A stretch of 45,692 nucleotides of DNA from the NCBI GenBank assembly GCA_040754375.1, contig JBFMCT010000028.1, positions 1 to 45,692 on the forward strand, given 5' to 3'. Source of the stretch: Actinomycetota bacterium. GTDB lineage: Bacteria > Actinomycetota > Acidimicrobiia > Acidimicrobiales > AC-14. Positions within the stretch are counted from its first letter, which is position 1; each line of letters starts with the position of its first letter. Below the pieces are notes generated by a model. The model searched no databases. It saw only the letters and a program-made list of their open reading frames with translations, and was not told the origin of the DNA. Below, one piece after another: positions 8,723 to 17,278 of this stretch. Both the position numbers and the translations under genes were made by a program.

Positions 8723-8807
8723 TGCGGGCATCACCGCGCCTCGCCCCCGCTCCGCCGCACCCCCCGTCGAGTCGTTCGCTGACGGGTTCGAGGCCATCGC
8801 CCGCAAC

Positions 8808-9713
8808 GTGGCCACGGTCATCCAGGGCAAGGACGAGCCCATCCGCCTCGCCCTGGTGTGCCTGCTGGCCGAAGGACATCTGCTGATCGAGGACGTCCCC
8901 GGCGTGGGCAAGACGAGCCTGGCCAAGGCGCTGGCCGCCAGCCTGGGGTGCTCGTGGGGACGGGTGCAGTTCACGCCCGACCTGCTCCCCTCGGACGTGA
9001 CGGGGGTGACGGTCTACAACCGCCACTCGGGAACGTTCGAGTTCCGCCCGGGGGGCATCTTCGCCAACATCGTGCTGGGCGACGAGATCAACCGGGCCTC
9101 CCCCAAGACCCAGTCGGCGCTGCTGGAGGCCATGGAGGAACGCCAGGTCACAGTCGACCGCACGACCTACCCGCTGGCCTCGCCGTTCATGGTCATCGCC
9201 ACCCAGAACCCCGTGGAGCACGAGGGCACCTACCCCCTGCCCGAGAGCCAGCTCGACCGGTTCCTCATGCGCATCGCCATGGGTTACCCCGGGCGGGCCG
9301 CGGAGATCGCCATCCTCGACACCCATGCGGGCGGCTCTACCGCCGTCCACACCCCGCCGCCGGTGGCCAACGAGGCCGACGTCCAGGCCATGATCGCCAC
9401 CGCCCAGGCCGTGCACGTGGCCCCCAGCCTCAAGGGCTACATCGTCGACGTGGCCGAGGCCACCCGGCGCCGCAGCGAGCTGGCCCTCGGGGTCTCGCCC
9501 CGGGCCGCCCTGGGGCTTCTGCGGGCCGCCCGGGCCCGGGCCGCGGCCCTGGGCCGGGAGTATGTCGTCCCCGACGACATCAAGGCCCTGGCCGGGCCCG
9601 TCCTCGAGCACCGCCTGGCCCTGACACCCGAGGCCCACCTGCGGGGGGCGGGACGCGAGGAAGTCCTGGCCGAGGTGCTGGCCACCGTCGCCGTCCCCAC
9701 CCGATCGGCCTGA
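8808..9713 (+). CDS. MoxR-type AAA+ ATPase
   Basis: AAA+ chaperone of the MoxR group, usually acting with a DUF58/VWA protein. Walker A is EDVPGVGKTSLAKAL, Walker B VLGDEINRASPKTQSALLEAME, sensor 1 VIATQNPVEHEGTYPLPE, and sensor 2 lies near LALGVSPRAALGLLRAARA. The coordinates use the only canonical start (GTG 8808), but this cuts the first helix: the frame stays open upstream to a TAA at about 8698 and encodes VESFADGFEAIARN directly before the family's VATVIQGKDE. The promoter pattern points to ATC at 8730 as the true start, adding 26 residues. It heads a MoxR/DUF58/transglutaminase operon. Confidence 0.92.
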   Translation: MATVIQGKDEPIRLALVCLLAEGHLLIEDVPGVGKTSLAKALAASLGCSWGRVQFTPDLLPSDVTGVTVYNRHSGTFEFRPGGIFANIVLGDEINRASPKTQSALLEAMEERQVTVDRTTYPLASPFMVIATQNPVEHEGTYPLPESQLDRFLMRIAMGYPGRAAEIAILDTHAGGSTAVHTPPPVANEADVQAMIATAQAVHVAPSLKGYIVDVAEATRRRSELALGVSPRAALGLLRAARARAAALGREYVVPDDIKALAGPVLEHRLALTPEAHLRGAGREEVLAEVLATVAVPTRSA

Positions 9714-9726
9714 CCAGGCGGCTGGT

Positions 9727-10947
9727 TTGCTGACCCGCCGGGGCTGGGCGCTGGTCACGGGCTCGGTGGCCCTGGCCGCCGCCGGCCGGACGCTGGGCGT
9801 GCTGGAACTGTTCGTGCTGGCCGCCGGCGGCATCGGCCTGTTGGTGGTGGCCGTGGTCTCGGTGCTCCTGCAAGGCCGGGTCTCCCTCGACGGGGCCCGC
9901 CGCCTCGTCCCCGCCCGGGCGCACGCCGGCGGGGAGGCCAGGGTCGAGCTCGAGGTCCGCAACGAGGGGGGCCGGCCGACACCGGTCGTGACCCTGCGCG
10001 ACCAGGTCGTCCCCGAGCGGGGCGGCGGGACGGCCCCCGCCCGCCAGGCCCGCTTCCACGTCGCGCCCCTGGCCCCCGGGGAGAGCAACCGGGCGGCCTA
10101 CCGGCTGGGCGCCGAACGCCGGGGGGTCTTCCTCGTGGGGCCCCTGGAGGCGGTGGTCAGCGACCCCTTCGGGCTGGTCTCGGTACGTTCGCAAGCGGCG
10201 CCCACGACCGAGCTCACGGTTTACCCGCGCGTGGAGGTGGTGCCGCCCCCGCCCCGGACCACGGGCCACGACCCCCGATCCGGGGGCGGGCACGCCAGCC
10301 ACCTGGGGTCGGGCGACGAGTTCTACGGCCTGCGGGCCTACGAGGTGGGCGACGACCTGCGCCAGGTGCACTGGCCCTCGACGGCCCGCCAGGACGACCT
10401 GATGATCCGCCAGCAGGAACTTCCCTGGCAGGGACGTTCCACCATCCTGCTCGACGTACGGGCGGGGGCCCACACCCCGGAGTCGTTCGAGACGGCCGTG
10501 TCGGTCGCCGCCAGCGTGCTCACGGCCTGCTGGCAGCGCGACAGCCAGGTCCGCCTGCTCACCACCGACGGCCTCGACTCGGGCTTCGGCGCCGGGCCCC
10601 ACCACCTCCAGGCGGCCATGGAGCACCTGGCCGTCGTCGGGCCCGGCCCCGACCAGCTCGGGTCGCTGGTGGCGGCCATGCGCCGGCGGCCTACTGGGGC
10701 CCTGGTGGCGGTGACGACCTCGGCCCCGGCCGCGGCCGCCGTCGAGAGGCTGACCGCCACCCCCGGTTTCGGGTGGCGCGCCCTGGTCGTCATCGCCCGC
10801 GCCCCGGGCGAACGCCGGCCCCCGCCCCCCGGGGCCGTGGCCGTACGGGTCGACCCCGGCCGGTCGTTCGCGGACGCCTGGTCACGGGCCGTGGCCATCC
10901 CCTCGGCCGCCGCCGCCGGCCCAGGCCCAGGAGGGCCGGGCCGGTGA
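9727..10947 (+). CDS. DUF58 domain protein (MoxR partner)
   Basis: Membrane-anchored protein of 406 residues. Two hydrophobic segments (about 10-50) precede a beta-rich region and the DUF58 signature GSGDEFYGLRAYEVGDDLRQVHWPSTARQDDLMIRQQE, split here over the core; a VWA-like fold follows (STILLDVRAGA). DUF58 proteins are nearly always next to MoxR ATPases and are thought to be the scaffold or substrate; the exact role is unknown. TTG at 9727 is used because it gives the expected N-terminus LLTRRGWALV 13 nt after the moxR-like stop. Its TGA overlaps the next GTG. Confidence 0.88.
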   Translation: MLTRRGWALVTGSVALAAAGRTLGVLELFVLAAGGIGLLVVAVVSVLLQGRVSLDGARRLVPARAHAGGEARVELEVRNEGGRPTPVVTLRDQVVPERGGGTAPARQARFHVAPLAPGESNRAAYRLGAERRGVFLVGPLEAVVSDPFGLVSVRSQAAPTTELTVYPRVEVVPPPPRTTGHDPRSGGGHASHLGSGDEFYGLRAYEVGDDLRQVHWPSTARQDDLMIRQQELPWQGRSTILLDVRAGAHTPESFETAVSVAASVLTACWQRDSQVRLLTTDGLDSGFGAGPHHLQAAMEHLAVVGPGPDQLGSLVAAMRRRPTGALVAVTTSAPAAAAVERLTATPGFGWRALVVIARAPGERRPPPPGAVAVRVDPGRSFADAWSRAVAIPSAAAAGPGPGGPGR

Positions 10948-13367
10948 CGGCCACCCGGAGGCCGTCGTGGGGCGACACGGCCGCGGTTGCCCGCCCGCCT
11001 GCGGCCGAGGCCGAGGACTACCCCCTCCCCGACCGGGCCCGCCCCCCGGGCCCAACCCCCGGCGGCGGCAGCGGCCGGCCGGGTGCTCCCCCGGCGGGCC
11101 CGGTGGGCACATCTCTGGCCGCGGAGATCGCCCTGGTGTGCGTGACCGCGGCGGCCGCCCTGGGCCTGGCCCGGCTGTTCGCCGGGTGGTCGTTCGCCGG
11201 GCCGGTGCTGGTGGCGGTGGTGGGCAGCCATGCCGTGGCCTGGATGTGCCGGCGCCAGGGGCTGGGCCTGCTGGCCTCGGCCGGAGCTTCGCTGGCCGGC
11301 CTCGTGCTGGCCGTCACGTGGCTGGTCGAGCCCCAGACGACCCGCTGGCTGCTGCCCACGTGGGAGACGTGGAGAGCCGCCCTCGACGACTTGTCGATCG
11401 CCTGGGAACGGTTCGGGGAGGTGAAGGCGCCCACCCAGGCCCTGCCCGGGTTCGTGCTGGCGGCGGTAGCCGGGGCGTGGGCCGCCGCCGCCACCAGCGA
11501 CTTCTTCGCCTTCCGTATGCGGGCCCGGTTCGAGGCCATGGCCCCCGCCTTCACGCTGTTCGTGTTCGGTTCCATCTTGGGGGCTGGCGGGTGGCGGGTC
11601 CCGGCCACGGGCGCCTACCTGGCCGCCCTGCTGGCGTTCGTCCTGCTCAGCGAGACCAGCCGCCAGTCCCGGGCGGCGGCGTGGTTCGCAGGCCGCAGCC
11701 GGGAGGGGGACCGGGCCCTGCTGCGGCGGGGAGCGGTACTGGGGACGATGGCCGTGGCCGTGGGCGTGCTGGTCGGGCCCCACCTGCCGGGTGTGGGCAG
11801 CGCGGGGCTCGTCAACCTGGGTGACGGCGGCGACGGGGGGGCGCGGTCGCGCACCACCGTGAGCCCCCTGGTCGACATCCGGGGACGGCTCGTCGACCAG
11901 CGGGACGACGAGATGTTCACGGTCGCCGCCGCCAGCGCGCACTACTGGCGGCTCACGTCGCTGGAGCGCTTCGACGGCACGATCTGGTCGTCGCTCGGCA
12001 CGTACCAGCCGGCCCGCGGCAGCCTTCCTGGGGCCGGCCCCGGCCGCAGCGTCACCCAGCAGTACACGATCGCCTCCCTGGGGACCATCTGGCTGCCGGC
12101 CGCCTACCGCCCGGCCCGGGTGACGGGGGTGGCGGGGCCTCGGTTCGACCGGGACTCGGGCAGCCTGCTGGCCGACGGCGCGGCGGCCGACAACGCCGTC
12201 TACGAGGTCATCTCCACCGTCCCCGACCTGACGGCCGCCCAACTGGCGGGGGCGTCGTCGGACATCCCGTCGTCGGTGCGCGACGACTACCTCGGCCTGC
12301 CCGACAACTTCCCGCCCAGCGTCGCCCGGGAGGCCGAACGGGTCACCGGGGGCACGGCCAACCCCTACGAGAAGGCCAGGCGCCTGCAGGACTTCTTCCG
12401 GGAGACGGGCGGGTTCACGTACAGCCTCGACGTCGAGCCGGGCCACGGCGCCCAGGCCATCGAACGCTTCCTGTTCGACACCCGCAGCGGCTACTGCGAA
12501 CAGTTCGCGGGGACGTTCGCAGCCATGGCCCGGGCCGTGGGGCTGCCCGCCCGGGTGGCGGTCGGCTTCGTGCCTGGCACCCGCCTGCCCGACGGCAGCT
12601 TCCTGGTGGCCGGGCGCGATGCCCACGCCTGGCCCGAGGTGTACCTGGGCGGGTTCGGCTGGGTGGCCTTCGAGCCCACCCCCGGCCCGGGACGCAACGC
12701 CCCCGGCACCGAGGCTTACACGGGCATCGGCGAGACCCCCGCCGGTCCTCAGGAGAGCGGGACGGCCACGACCACGACCACCCCGACCACCGTTGCCGGC
12801 GGGCCGGCTGACGTGCCCGAGGACGAACAGGAGGTCGACGCCGAGTCGGGAGCAGCGCCCGAGGGCAACGAGGGGACCAGCGGGCTGCGGCGCCTGGCCC
12901 TGGCCTTGGCCTTGGCCCTGGCCCTGGCCGCCTACGCCGTGGGCATCCCCGCCGCTCGGCGGGCCGTGCGGGCCGGCCGCCGGCGGCGGGCCTCGGGGCC
13001 CAGCGAGCAGGTCATGGCCGCATGGCAGGAGGCCGAGGAGTCCCTCGCCTTGGCCGGCCATCCCCGGAGGGCGAGCGAGACGCCGCCCGAGTTCGCCCGC
13101 CGCTCGGCCCCCGTCGTACGCGATGCCGGCGCCCGGCTGGCCCGCCTGGCCGAGGAGACGACGGTCGCCGGGTTCTCGGTCCGGGGCCCCGACGAGGGCT
13201 CGGTGAGCGAGGCACGGGCGGCGGCCGTGGCCGTGAGCACCGAACTGCGGTCCCAGGCGGGCATCCTGCGCCGGGCTCGCTGGGAGCTCGACCCCCGGCC
13301 CCTGGTCAAGGCCCTACGGAAGACAATCAAAGACCGCCAGAGCCCACACCGGCACGTAGGGGTCTAA
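10944..13367 (+). CDS. TgpA-type membrane transglutaminase
   Basis: Large (807 residues) membrane protein. After a Pro/Gly-rich N-terminus come about six hydrophobic segments (55-275), an extracytoplasmic region and a transglutaminase core: Cys518 in RSGYCEQFAGTFAAMARAVG, His561 in GRDAHAWPEVYL, and FEPTPG with Glu at the usual third triad position. An acidic, Thr-rich linker follows, then a Leu/Ala membrane helix (about 650-670) and a cytoplasmic DUF4129-like tail. The MoxR-DUF58-TgpA order is widely conserved in actinobacteria; a role in envelope protein crosslinking or hydrolysis is inferred. The GTG start overlaps the DUF58 stop (GTGA), implying translational coupling. Confidence 0.9.
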   Translation: MTATRRPSWGDTAAVARPPAAEAEDYPLPDRARPPGPTPGGGSGRPGAPPAGPVGTSLAAEIALVCVTAAAALGLARLFAGWSFAGPVLVAVVGSHAVAWMCRRQGLGLLASAGASLAGLVLAVTWLVEPQTTRWLLPTWETWRAALDDLSIAWERFGEVKAPTQALPGFVLAAVAGAWAAAATSDFFAFRMRARFEAMAPAFTLFVFGSILGAGGWRVPATGAYLAALLAFVLLSETSRQSRAAAWFAGRSREGDRALLRRGAVLGTMAVAVGVLVGPHLPGVGSAGLVNLGDGGDGGARSRTTVSPLVDIRGRLVDQRDDEMFTVAAASAHYWRLTSLERFDGTIWSSLGTYQPARGSLPGAGPGRSVTQQYTIASLGTIWLPAAYRPARVTGVAGPRFDRDSGSLLADGAAADNAVYEVISTVPDLTAAQLAGASSDIPSSVRDDYLGLPDNFPPSVAREAERVTGGTANPYEKARRLQDFFRETGGFTYSLDVEPGHGAQAIERFLFDTRSGYCEQFAGTFAAMARAVGLPARVAVGFVPGTRLPDGSFLVAGRDAHAWPEVYLGGFGWVAFEPTPGPGRNAPGTEAYTGIGETPAGPQESGTATTTTTPTTVAGGPADVPEDEQEVDAESGAAPEGNEGTSGLRRLALALALALALAAYAVGIPAARRAVRAGRRRRASGPSEQVMAAWQEAEESLALAGHPRRASETPPEFARRSAPVVRDAGARLARLAEETTVAGFSVRGPDEGSVSEARAAAVAVSTELRSQAGILRRARWELDPRPLVKALRKTIKDRQSPHRHVGV

Positions 13368-13401
13368 CCCGCTCACCCCTACCACCCGAGGTTGTGGGCG
13401 G

Positions 13402-13776
13402 CTAATCCTCTTTCTTGAACCGCTTGCGCAGCTTGTTGCCGGTGTCGCCCAGCGTGTCGCGGAAGTTGGAGGCCTTCACGCTCTCGGACACCTGCTTCCA
13501 GCCTGCTTTGCCCATGCGGCGCAGGTTGCGCTCGAAGACGAAGGCACAGCCCAGCATGACCAGGAACCCGGCGAACCCGAGGAGCAGGTTGTAGGCGAAC
13601 GAGCTGATGAGCAGGGCGAACCCGGCTATGAAGCCCAGGGCAGCCCACTTGAGGTTGCGCCCGGCGTGGCGGTAGACGGTGGTCTTCGCTACCTCGCGTG
13701 CGAAAGCGGGGTCGCTCTCGTAGAACGACTGCTCGATTTCGTGGAGGATCCGCTGCTCGTCCTCGGAAAGCGGCAC
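13402..13776 (-). CDS. DUF3040 family membrane protein
   Basis: Small protein (124 residues). PLSEDEQRILHEIEQSFYESDP at the N-terminus is the DUF3040 signature; two hydrophobic helices (about 45-65 and 68-84) follow, then a basic tail ending KLRKRFKKED. Function is unknown; the family is essentially actinobacterial. GTG 13776 is preceded by AGGGG. The ribosome site lies inside a tiny reading frame (ATG AGG GGC TAG, 13790-13779) that stops 2 nt before the start. Confidence 0.9.
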   Translation of the reverse strand: MPLSEDEQRILHEIEQSFYESDPAFAREVAKTTVYRHAGRNLKWAALGFIAGFALLISSFAYNLLLGFAGFLVMLGCAFVFERNLRRMGKAGWKQVSESVKASNFRDTLGDTGNKLRKRFKKED

Positions 13777-13913
13777 TTCTAGCCCCTCATGGTCCTGCTC
13801 GCTGGCTCGGCTCCAGACTCTCTAGGGCAATCTTCGCACAGCACGCAAGGGTCAACAACGCGCGGGGCCAATACTTCCCGGCGGGCGGCCGTGGGCCGGG
13901 CTCCGAGCGGGTC

Positions 13914-15206
13914 TCATCCCGGTCCCCACTGCTGGTCACCGAGGCGCCGCAGGCGCAGTTCGGAGCCGTCGAGCAGGGCGGCCGGGCCCACGGCCGCCTC
14001 CCCGAAGCGCTTCCTCACCTCGTCGACCGCCCGGCCCACTCCCTCCCAGGTAGTGGCGCCTTCGCCGGGCACCGGGGCCAGGTCAAGCTGGACGGCCGGC
14101 CGCGGCTCCAAGTTGGAGGCGCTCACCCCGAGCAGGCGCACGCCCGGCGAAGGGTCGACCCCGCCCAGCAGCCCCCGGGCCAGGGCGGCCAGTTCCTGGC
14201 CGGTGGCCACGGCCTGGGGAACGGTCTTGGACCGGGTGATGGTCCGAAAGTCGGCGAACCGCACCTTCAGCGTCACCGTCCGCCCGGCCACGCCCCCAGC
14301 CCGCAGCCGGGCCGCGACCGCGTCGCTCAGGCGCACGAGCTCCCGCTCGAGGGGCGGGCGGTCGTGGTGGTCGGTGGCGTAGGTCTCCTCGTGGCCGACC
14401 GACTTGGCCTCCCGGCCGGGCACCACCGGCCGTGGGTCACGGGCCCAGGCCAGGTCGTGGAGATGACGGCCGTGGGCCTGGCCCAGGGCCCCCACCACCG
14501 TCTCGAGGGGCAGGGCGGCCAGGTCGCCCACCGTCTCGACGCCGAACCGAGCCAGCCGGCGCAGTGTGGCCGGGCCCACGCCCCACAGGGACCTCACCGG
14601 GAGGGGGTGCAGGAAGCCCAACTCCTCGCCCCGGGCCACGACCACCACCCCCGGTCCCGCACGGGTGCCCCGCCGGTCGGCGACCGGCTTGGCCGCCTCC
14701 GAAGCCAACTTGGCCAACATCTTGACCGGGGCAACCCCCACCGACGCCCACAGCCCGAGCTCGTCGTGCACCCGGCGGCGCAGGTCACGGGCAATCTCCT
14801 CGGGCTCGCCCAGCAGGCGGCGGGCGCCCGAGACGTCGAGGAAGGCCTCGTCGAGGGCTATCCCCTCCACCAGCGGTGTCACCGACTGGAAGATCTCGTG
14901 GAGACGCCTGCTGTAGTCGGCGTAGAGGGCGTAGCGGCCGGCCACGAACACGGCGTGGGGGCACAGGCGCCGGGCCTGGGCCGACGGCATGGCCGAGCTG
15001 ACGCCGTAGGCCCGGGCCTCGTAGGAGGCGGCCGCCACCACGCCTCGGGGCCCGGCCCCGCCCACGATCAGCGGGCGGCCGGCCAAGGCGGGGTCGACCA
15101 GCACCTCCACGGCCGCGTAGAAGGCGTCGAGGTCGACATGGAGGATGCCGGCAGGGCCCAACCCCGGAGCCACGGCCCCCAGTGTGCCAGCCCAGTGTGC
15201 CAGCAT
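13914..15206 (-). CDS. dinB: DNA polymerase IV (Y-family, DinB)
   Basis: Translesion DNA polymerase of 430 residues. Catalytic acids lie in ILHVDLDAFYAAVE (Asp25) and IALDEAFLDVSGARRL (Asp119-Glu120). GVVAAASYEARAYGVSSAMP is the finger region; a helix-hairpin-helix (LWGVGPATLRRLARFGVETVGDLAALP) and a little-finger domain (VGHEETYATD, TVTLKVRFADFRTITRSKT) follow. No beta-clamp motif is obvious at the C-terminus. The start is uncertain: ATG 15206 lies upstream of a 13-bp tandem duplication, and GTG 15173 after it would give a 419-residue protein closer to the conserved region. Divergent from the YbaK-type gene. Confidence 0.9.
   Translation of the reverse strand: MLAHWAGTLGAVAPGLGPAGILHVDLDAFYAAVEVLVDPALAGRPLIVGGAGPRGVVAAASYEARAYGVSSAMPSAQARRLCPHAVFVAGRYALYADYSRRLHEIFQSVTPLVEGIALDEAFLDVSGARRLLGEPEEIARDLRRRVHDELGLWASVGVAPVKMLAKLASEAAKPVADRRGTRAGPGVVVVARGEELGFLHPLPVRSLWGVGPATLRRLARFGVETVGDLAALPLETVVGALGQAHGRHLHDLAWARDPRPVVPGREAKSVGHEETYATDHHDRPPLERELVRLSDAVAARLRAGGVAGRTVTLKVRFADFRTITRSKTVPQAVATGQELAALARGLLGGVDPSPGVRLLGVSASNLEPRPAVQLDLAPVPGEGATTWEGVGRAVDEVRKRFGEAAVGPAALLDGSELRLRRLGDQQWGPG
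15178..15203. repeat. 13-bp tandem duplication at the dinB 5' end
   Basis: Two perfect copies of CCCAGTGTGCCAG, back to back. If ATG 15206 is the dinB start this shifts the reading frame between copies (13 is not a multiple of 3). Confidence 0.8.
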
Positions 15207-15236
15207 GGCGGGGGGCGGCGTAGAGGGTCGGGGGAC

Positions 15237-15734
15237 ATGCACCGGAACGTGCGGCAGGTCGTCGAAGCAGGCAAGGCGCTGGGCGTGGACGTGCACGCGC
15301 GCGAGTTCTCGTCCACCACCAGGACGGCGTCGGACGCGGCCGAGGCCATCGGCGTCGAACTGGGCCAGATCATCAAGTCGCTGGTCTTCGGCGTCGGGAG
15401 CGGGGCGGGCGACATCGGAGGAGCCGACGAGATCGTCGTAGCCCTGGTCAGCGGCGAGAACCTGCTCGACGAGCACAAGCTGGCGGCCGCGGCGGGGGCC
15501 GACGAGGCATGGCGCGAGGACGCTGACACCGTGCGGGAGACGACCGGTTACCCGGTCGGCGGCGTACCCCCGTTCGGCCACCGTGAGCCATTGCGCGTGT
15601 TCGTCGACCAGGATCTGCTGGACTATGACGAACTGTGGGCTGCCGCAGGCACGCCCCACGTCAACTTCCCGATAACCCCCAACGCCCTGTTGAGGGCTAC
15701 CGGGGGGACCATCTGCGATCTGGCCAGGAGGTAA
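15237..15734 (+). CDS. YbaK/ProX-type aminoacyl-tRNA deacylase
   Basis: Trans-editing domain protein of 165 residues, predicted to hydrolyse mischarged tRNA (Cys-tRNA(Pro) in YbaK). Segments that match: RTASDAAEAIGVELGQIIKSLVF with the conserved Lys, VALVSGENLLDEHKLAAAAG, ETTGYPVGGVPPFGH (the GxxxGGVPPFG signature) and VNFPITPNALLRATG. It is a free-standing domain. The next gene starts 4 nt after the stop with an AGGTAAGGA ribosome site, so the two are likely co-transcribed. Confidence 0.88.
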   Translation: MHRNVRQVVEAGKALGVDVHAREFSSTTRTASDAAEAIGVELGQIIKSLVFGVGSGAGDIGGADEIVVALVSGENLLDEHKLAAAAGADEAWREDADTVRETTGYPVGGVPPFGHREPLRVFVDQDLLDYDELWAAAGTPHVNFPITPNALLRATGGTICDLARR

Positions 15735-15738
15735 GGAA

Positions 15739-16515
15739 ATGGGCACTCTTCCGGAGTGGTGGACTCTCCCCTACCCCGAGGTGACCTCTACCGAGGCAGC
15801 CGCGGGCTACATCGACACCATCGGTGGCGCGCTATCGCGCCGCCAGGAGAACGGCGAGTGGGTGCTCTCGACGGGGCCCCAGGAGATGATCCGGGCCGCC
15901 ACTGAGGCCGAGCTCGACACCTTCGTGCTCGGTTTCGCGCTGGCCCACCTCATCTGCGAGCGCCATGGCCCCATCGCCCGCACCCAGCCGACCGCCCAGC
16001 CCGAAGCCGCACAGGCGGCGGCGGCCGCCGCGACGGCCGCCGCCGGGGCCACCGCCATGGCTGAGGACCCCGGGACCGGGGACGCCGGGGACGGGCCATC
16101 CGCGGCTCTCACCCTCGTCCCGCCGGCCGGCGACGAAGAAGCCGGCGAGGACGAGGCCGGCGTGGAGGAGGCCGGCGTGGAGGAGGCCGGCGAGCTAACC
16201 GCGGTGGGCGAGGACCTCGCACCCGCGGAGGATGTCGCAGCTTCCGAGACCGCGTCGGACGAAGACGCCGCCGCGGCCGAGAGCGCCGCCTTATGGGGAT
16301 CGCGCGACGACGAGGCCCGGTGGGGGGACAGCACCGACGACGGAGCAGGCCCGATGGCCGCCCAGGCCGGCGAGACCGAGAACGCGGGCCCCGACTACGA
16401 CCTTCCCGACCGCGACGAGGCCGAAGACCGCGACGACGAACCGGGCCCGGCCCAGGCCCGGGCCGCGGCCGTCACCGCCCCCCAGAGCTCGCGGCGACGC
16501 CGGCGCCGGCGCTGA
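15739..16515 (+). CDS. Acidic low-complexity protein with poly-arginine C-terminus
   Basis: Not recognised. The 258-residue product has a folded-looking N-terminal part (about 1-75: EWWTLPYPEVTSTEAAAGYIDTIGGALSRR, given as two pieces in the frame, then AELDTFVLGFALAHLICE), an Ala-rich linker, a very acidic stretch (about 120-240) with three GVEEA-like repeats, and an abrupt [10 protein letters not shown]-type end. Third positions are strongly G/C, supporting coding. No signal peptide. The charge layout suggests nucleic-acid or protein binding with self-masking of the basic tail; this is inference. Probably co-transcribed with the YbaK-type deacylase. Confidence 0.72.
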   Translation: MGTLPEWWTLPYPEVTSTEAAAGYIDTIGGALSRRQENGEWVLSTGPQEMIRAATEAELDTFVLGFALAHLICERHGPIARTQPTAQPEAAQAAAAAATAAAGATAMAEDPGTGDAGDGPSAALTLVPPAGDEEAGEDEAGVEEAGVEEAGELTAVGEDLAPAEDVAASETASDEDAAAAESAALWGSRDDEARWGDSTDDGAGPMAAQAGETENAGPDYDLPDRDEAEDRDDEPGPAQARAAAVTAPQSSRRRRRRR

Positions 16516-16530
16516 TGAGGGAGGCCGCAG

Positions 16531-17256
16531 TTAGCGCGGGCGGCGGCGCGACACCCGGTCTCGCAGGCCCCACCACGTCACGAGCGTGAGGGCCTCGCCG
16601 ATGATGCGGCTCGACATCTTCGAGTTCCCGCGCTCCCGGTCGCGGAACTCGATGGGGCGCTCGGCGATGGTGCCCCCCAGGCGGGCCACGCGGTAGGCCA
16701 TCTCGATCTGGAAGCCGTAGCCGTCCGCCCTGACCTGGTCGAGGTCGACGCGCCGCAGCAGGTCGGCCCGGTAGGCCCGGAACCCCGACGTCGAGTCCTT
16801 GACCCGTAGCTTGAGGGCCCAGGCGGCGTAGCGGTTGCCCCAGCGCGACAGCGAGCGCCGGTGGATGGGCCAGTGGGGGATGGAGCCGCCGGGGACGTAA
16901 CGCGACCCGATGGCCAGGTCGGCACCGTCCTCCACGGCCTGGAGGAGCGACGGGAGGGCCGAGGGGTCGTGGGAAAGGTCGGAGTCCATCTCCACCAGCA
17001 CCTCGTAGCCCAGCTCGAGGCCCTCACGGAACCCATCCCGGTAGGCGCTGCCCAGGCCCGACTTGGCGGGACGGATGCGCACGTCCACGCTCCCCAGCTC
17101 GTGGGCCGCGGCCTTGGCGATGTCGGCCGTGCCGTCGGGGCTCGAATCGTCCACCACCAACACGTCGGCGTCGGGTACGGCGGCCCGTAGGCGGCGCAGC
17201 ACCTCGGCGATGTTGTCCGCCTCTTGGTAGGTCGGCAGCACCACCAGCGTTCGCAC
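16531..17256 (-). CDS. GT2 glycosyltransferase, polyprenol-phosphate mannose synthase type
   Basis: Predicted to transfer mannose (or a similar sugar) from a nucleotide sugar to polyprenyl phosphate at the inner membrane face. LVVLPTYQEADNIAEVL, VLVVDDSSPDGT, GLGSAYRDGFREGLELG, VEMDSDLSHDP (DxD-type metal site), GSRYVPGGSIPHWP, DSTSGFRAYR and IEFRDRERGNSKMS follow the DPM1/Ppm1 order. At 241 residues it is the catalytic domain alone, with no membrane domain or fused acyltransferase. GTG 17256 is preferred over GTG 17262 because a TAGGCT box ends exactly 6 nt before it, giving a leaderless start and the N-terminus VRTLVVLPTYQE. Confidence 0.88.
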   Translation of the reverse strand: MRTLVVLPTYQEADNIAEVLRRLRAAVPDADVLVVDDSSPDGTADIAKAAAHELGSVDVRIRPAKSGLGSAYRDGFREGLELGYEVLVEMDSDLSHDPSALPSLLQAVEDGADLAIGSRYVPGGSIPHWPIHRRSLSRWGNRYAAWALKLRVKDSTSGFRAYRADLLRRVDLDQVRADGYGFQIEMAYRVARLGGTIAERPIEFRDRERGNSKMSSRIIGEALTLVTWWGLRDRVSRRRPR

Positions 17257-17262
17257 TCTCAC

Positions 17263-17268
17263 AGCCTA
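17263..17268 (-). promoter_or_regulatory. -10 box for the GT2 gene, overlapping its divergent partner
   Basis: TAGGCT on the minus strand, 6 nt before GTG 17256. Its TA is base-paired to the TA of the plus-strand box at 17267-17272. Confidence 0.55.
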
Positions 17269-17272
17269 CGAT
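17267..17272 (+). promoter_or_regulatory. -10 box for the small membrane protein gene
   Basis: TACGAT, 6 nt before GTG 17279, so the transcript would be leaderless. The first two bases are shared with the opposite-strand -10. Confidence 0.55.
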
Positions 17273-17278
17273 CTCCTC

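Noticed and set aside
12890-12935. Tandem CTGGCCTTGGCC-type repeat
   Set aside because: It encodes a Leu/Ala membrane helix of the transglutaminase protein; codon repetition in a hydrophobic segment explains it.
10338-13061. 907-codon minus-strand frame opposite DUF58 and the transglutaminase
   Set aside because: Clear antisense shadow: composition is Gly/Gln/Pro/His repeats while the plus strand encodes recognisable families.
13779-13790. Four-codon upstream ORF (ATG AGG GGC TAG) before the DUF3040 gene
   Set aside because: The AGGGG it contains is simply the ribosome site; no evidence that it is translated.
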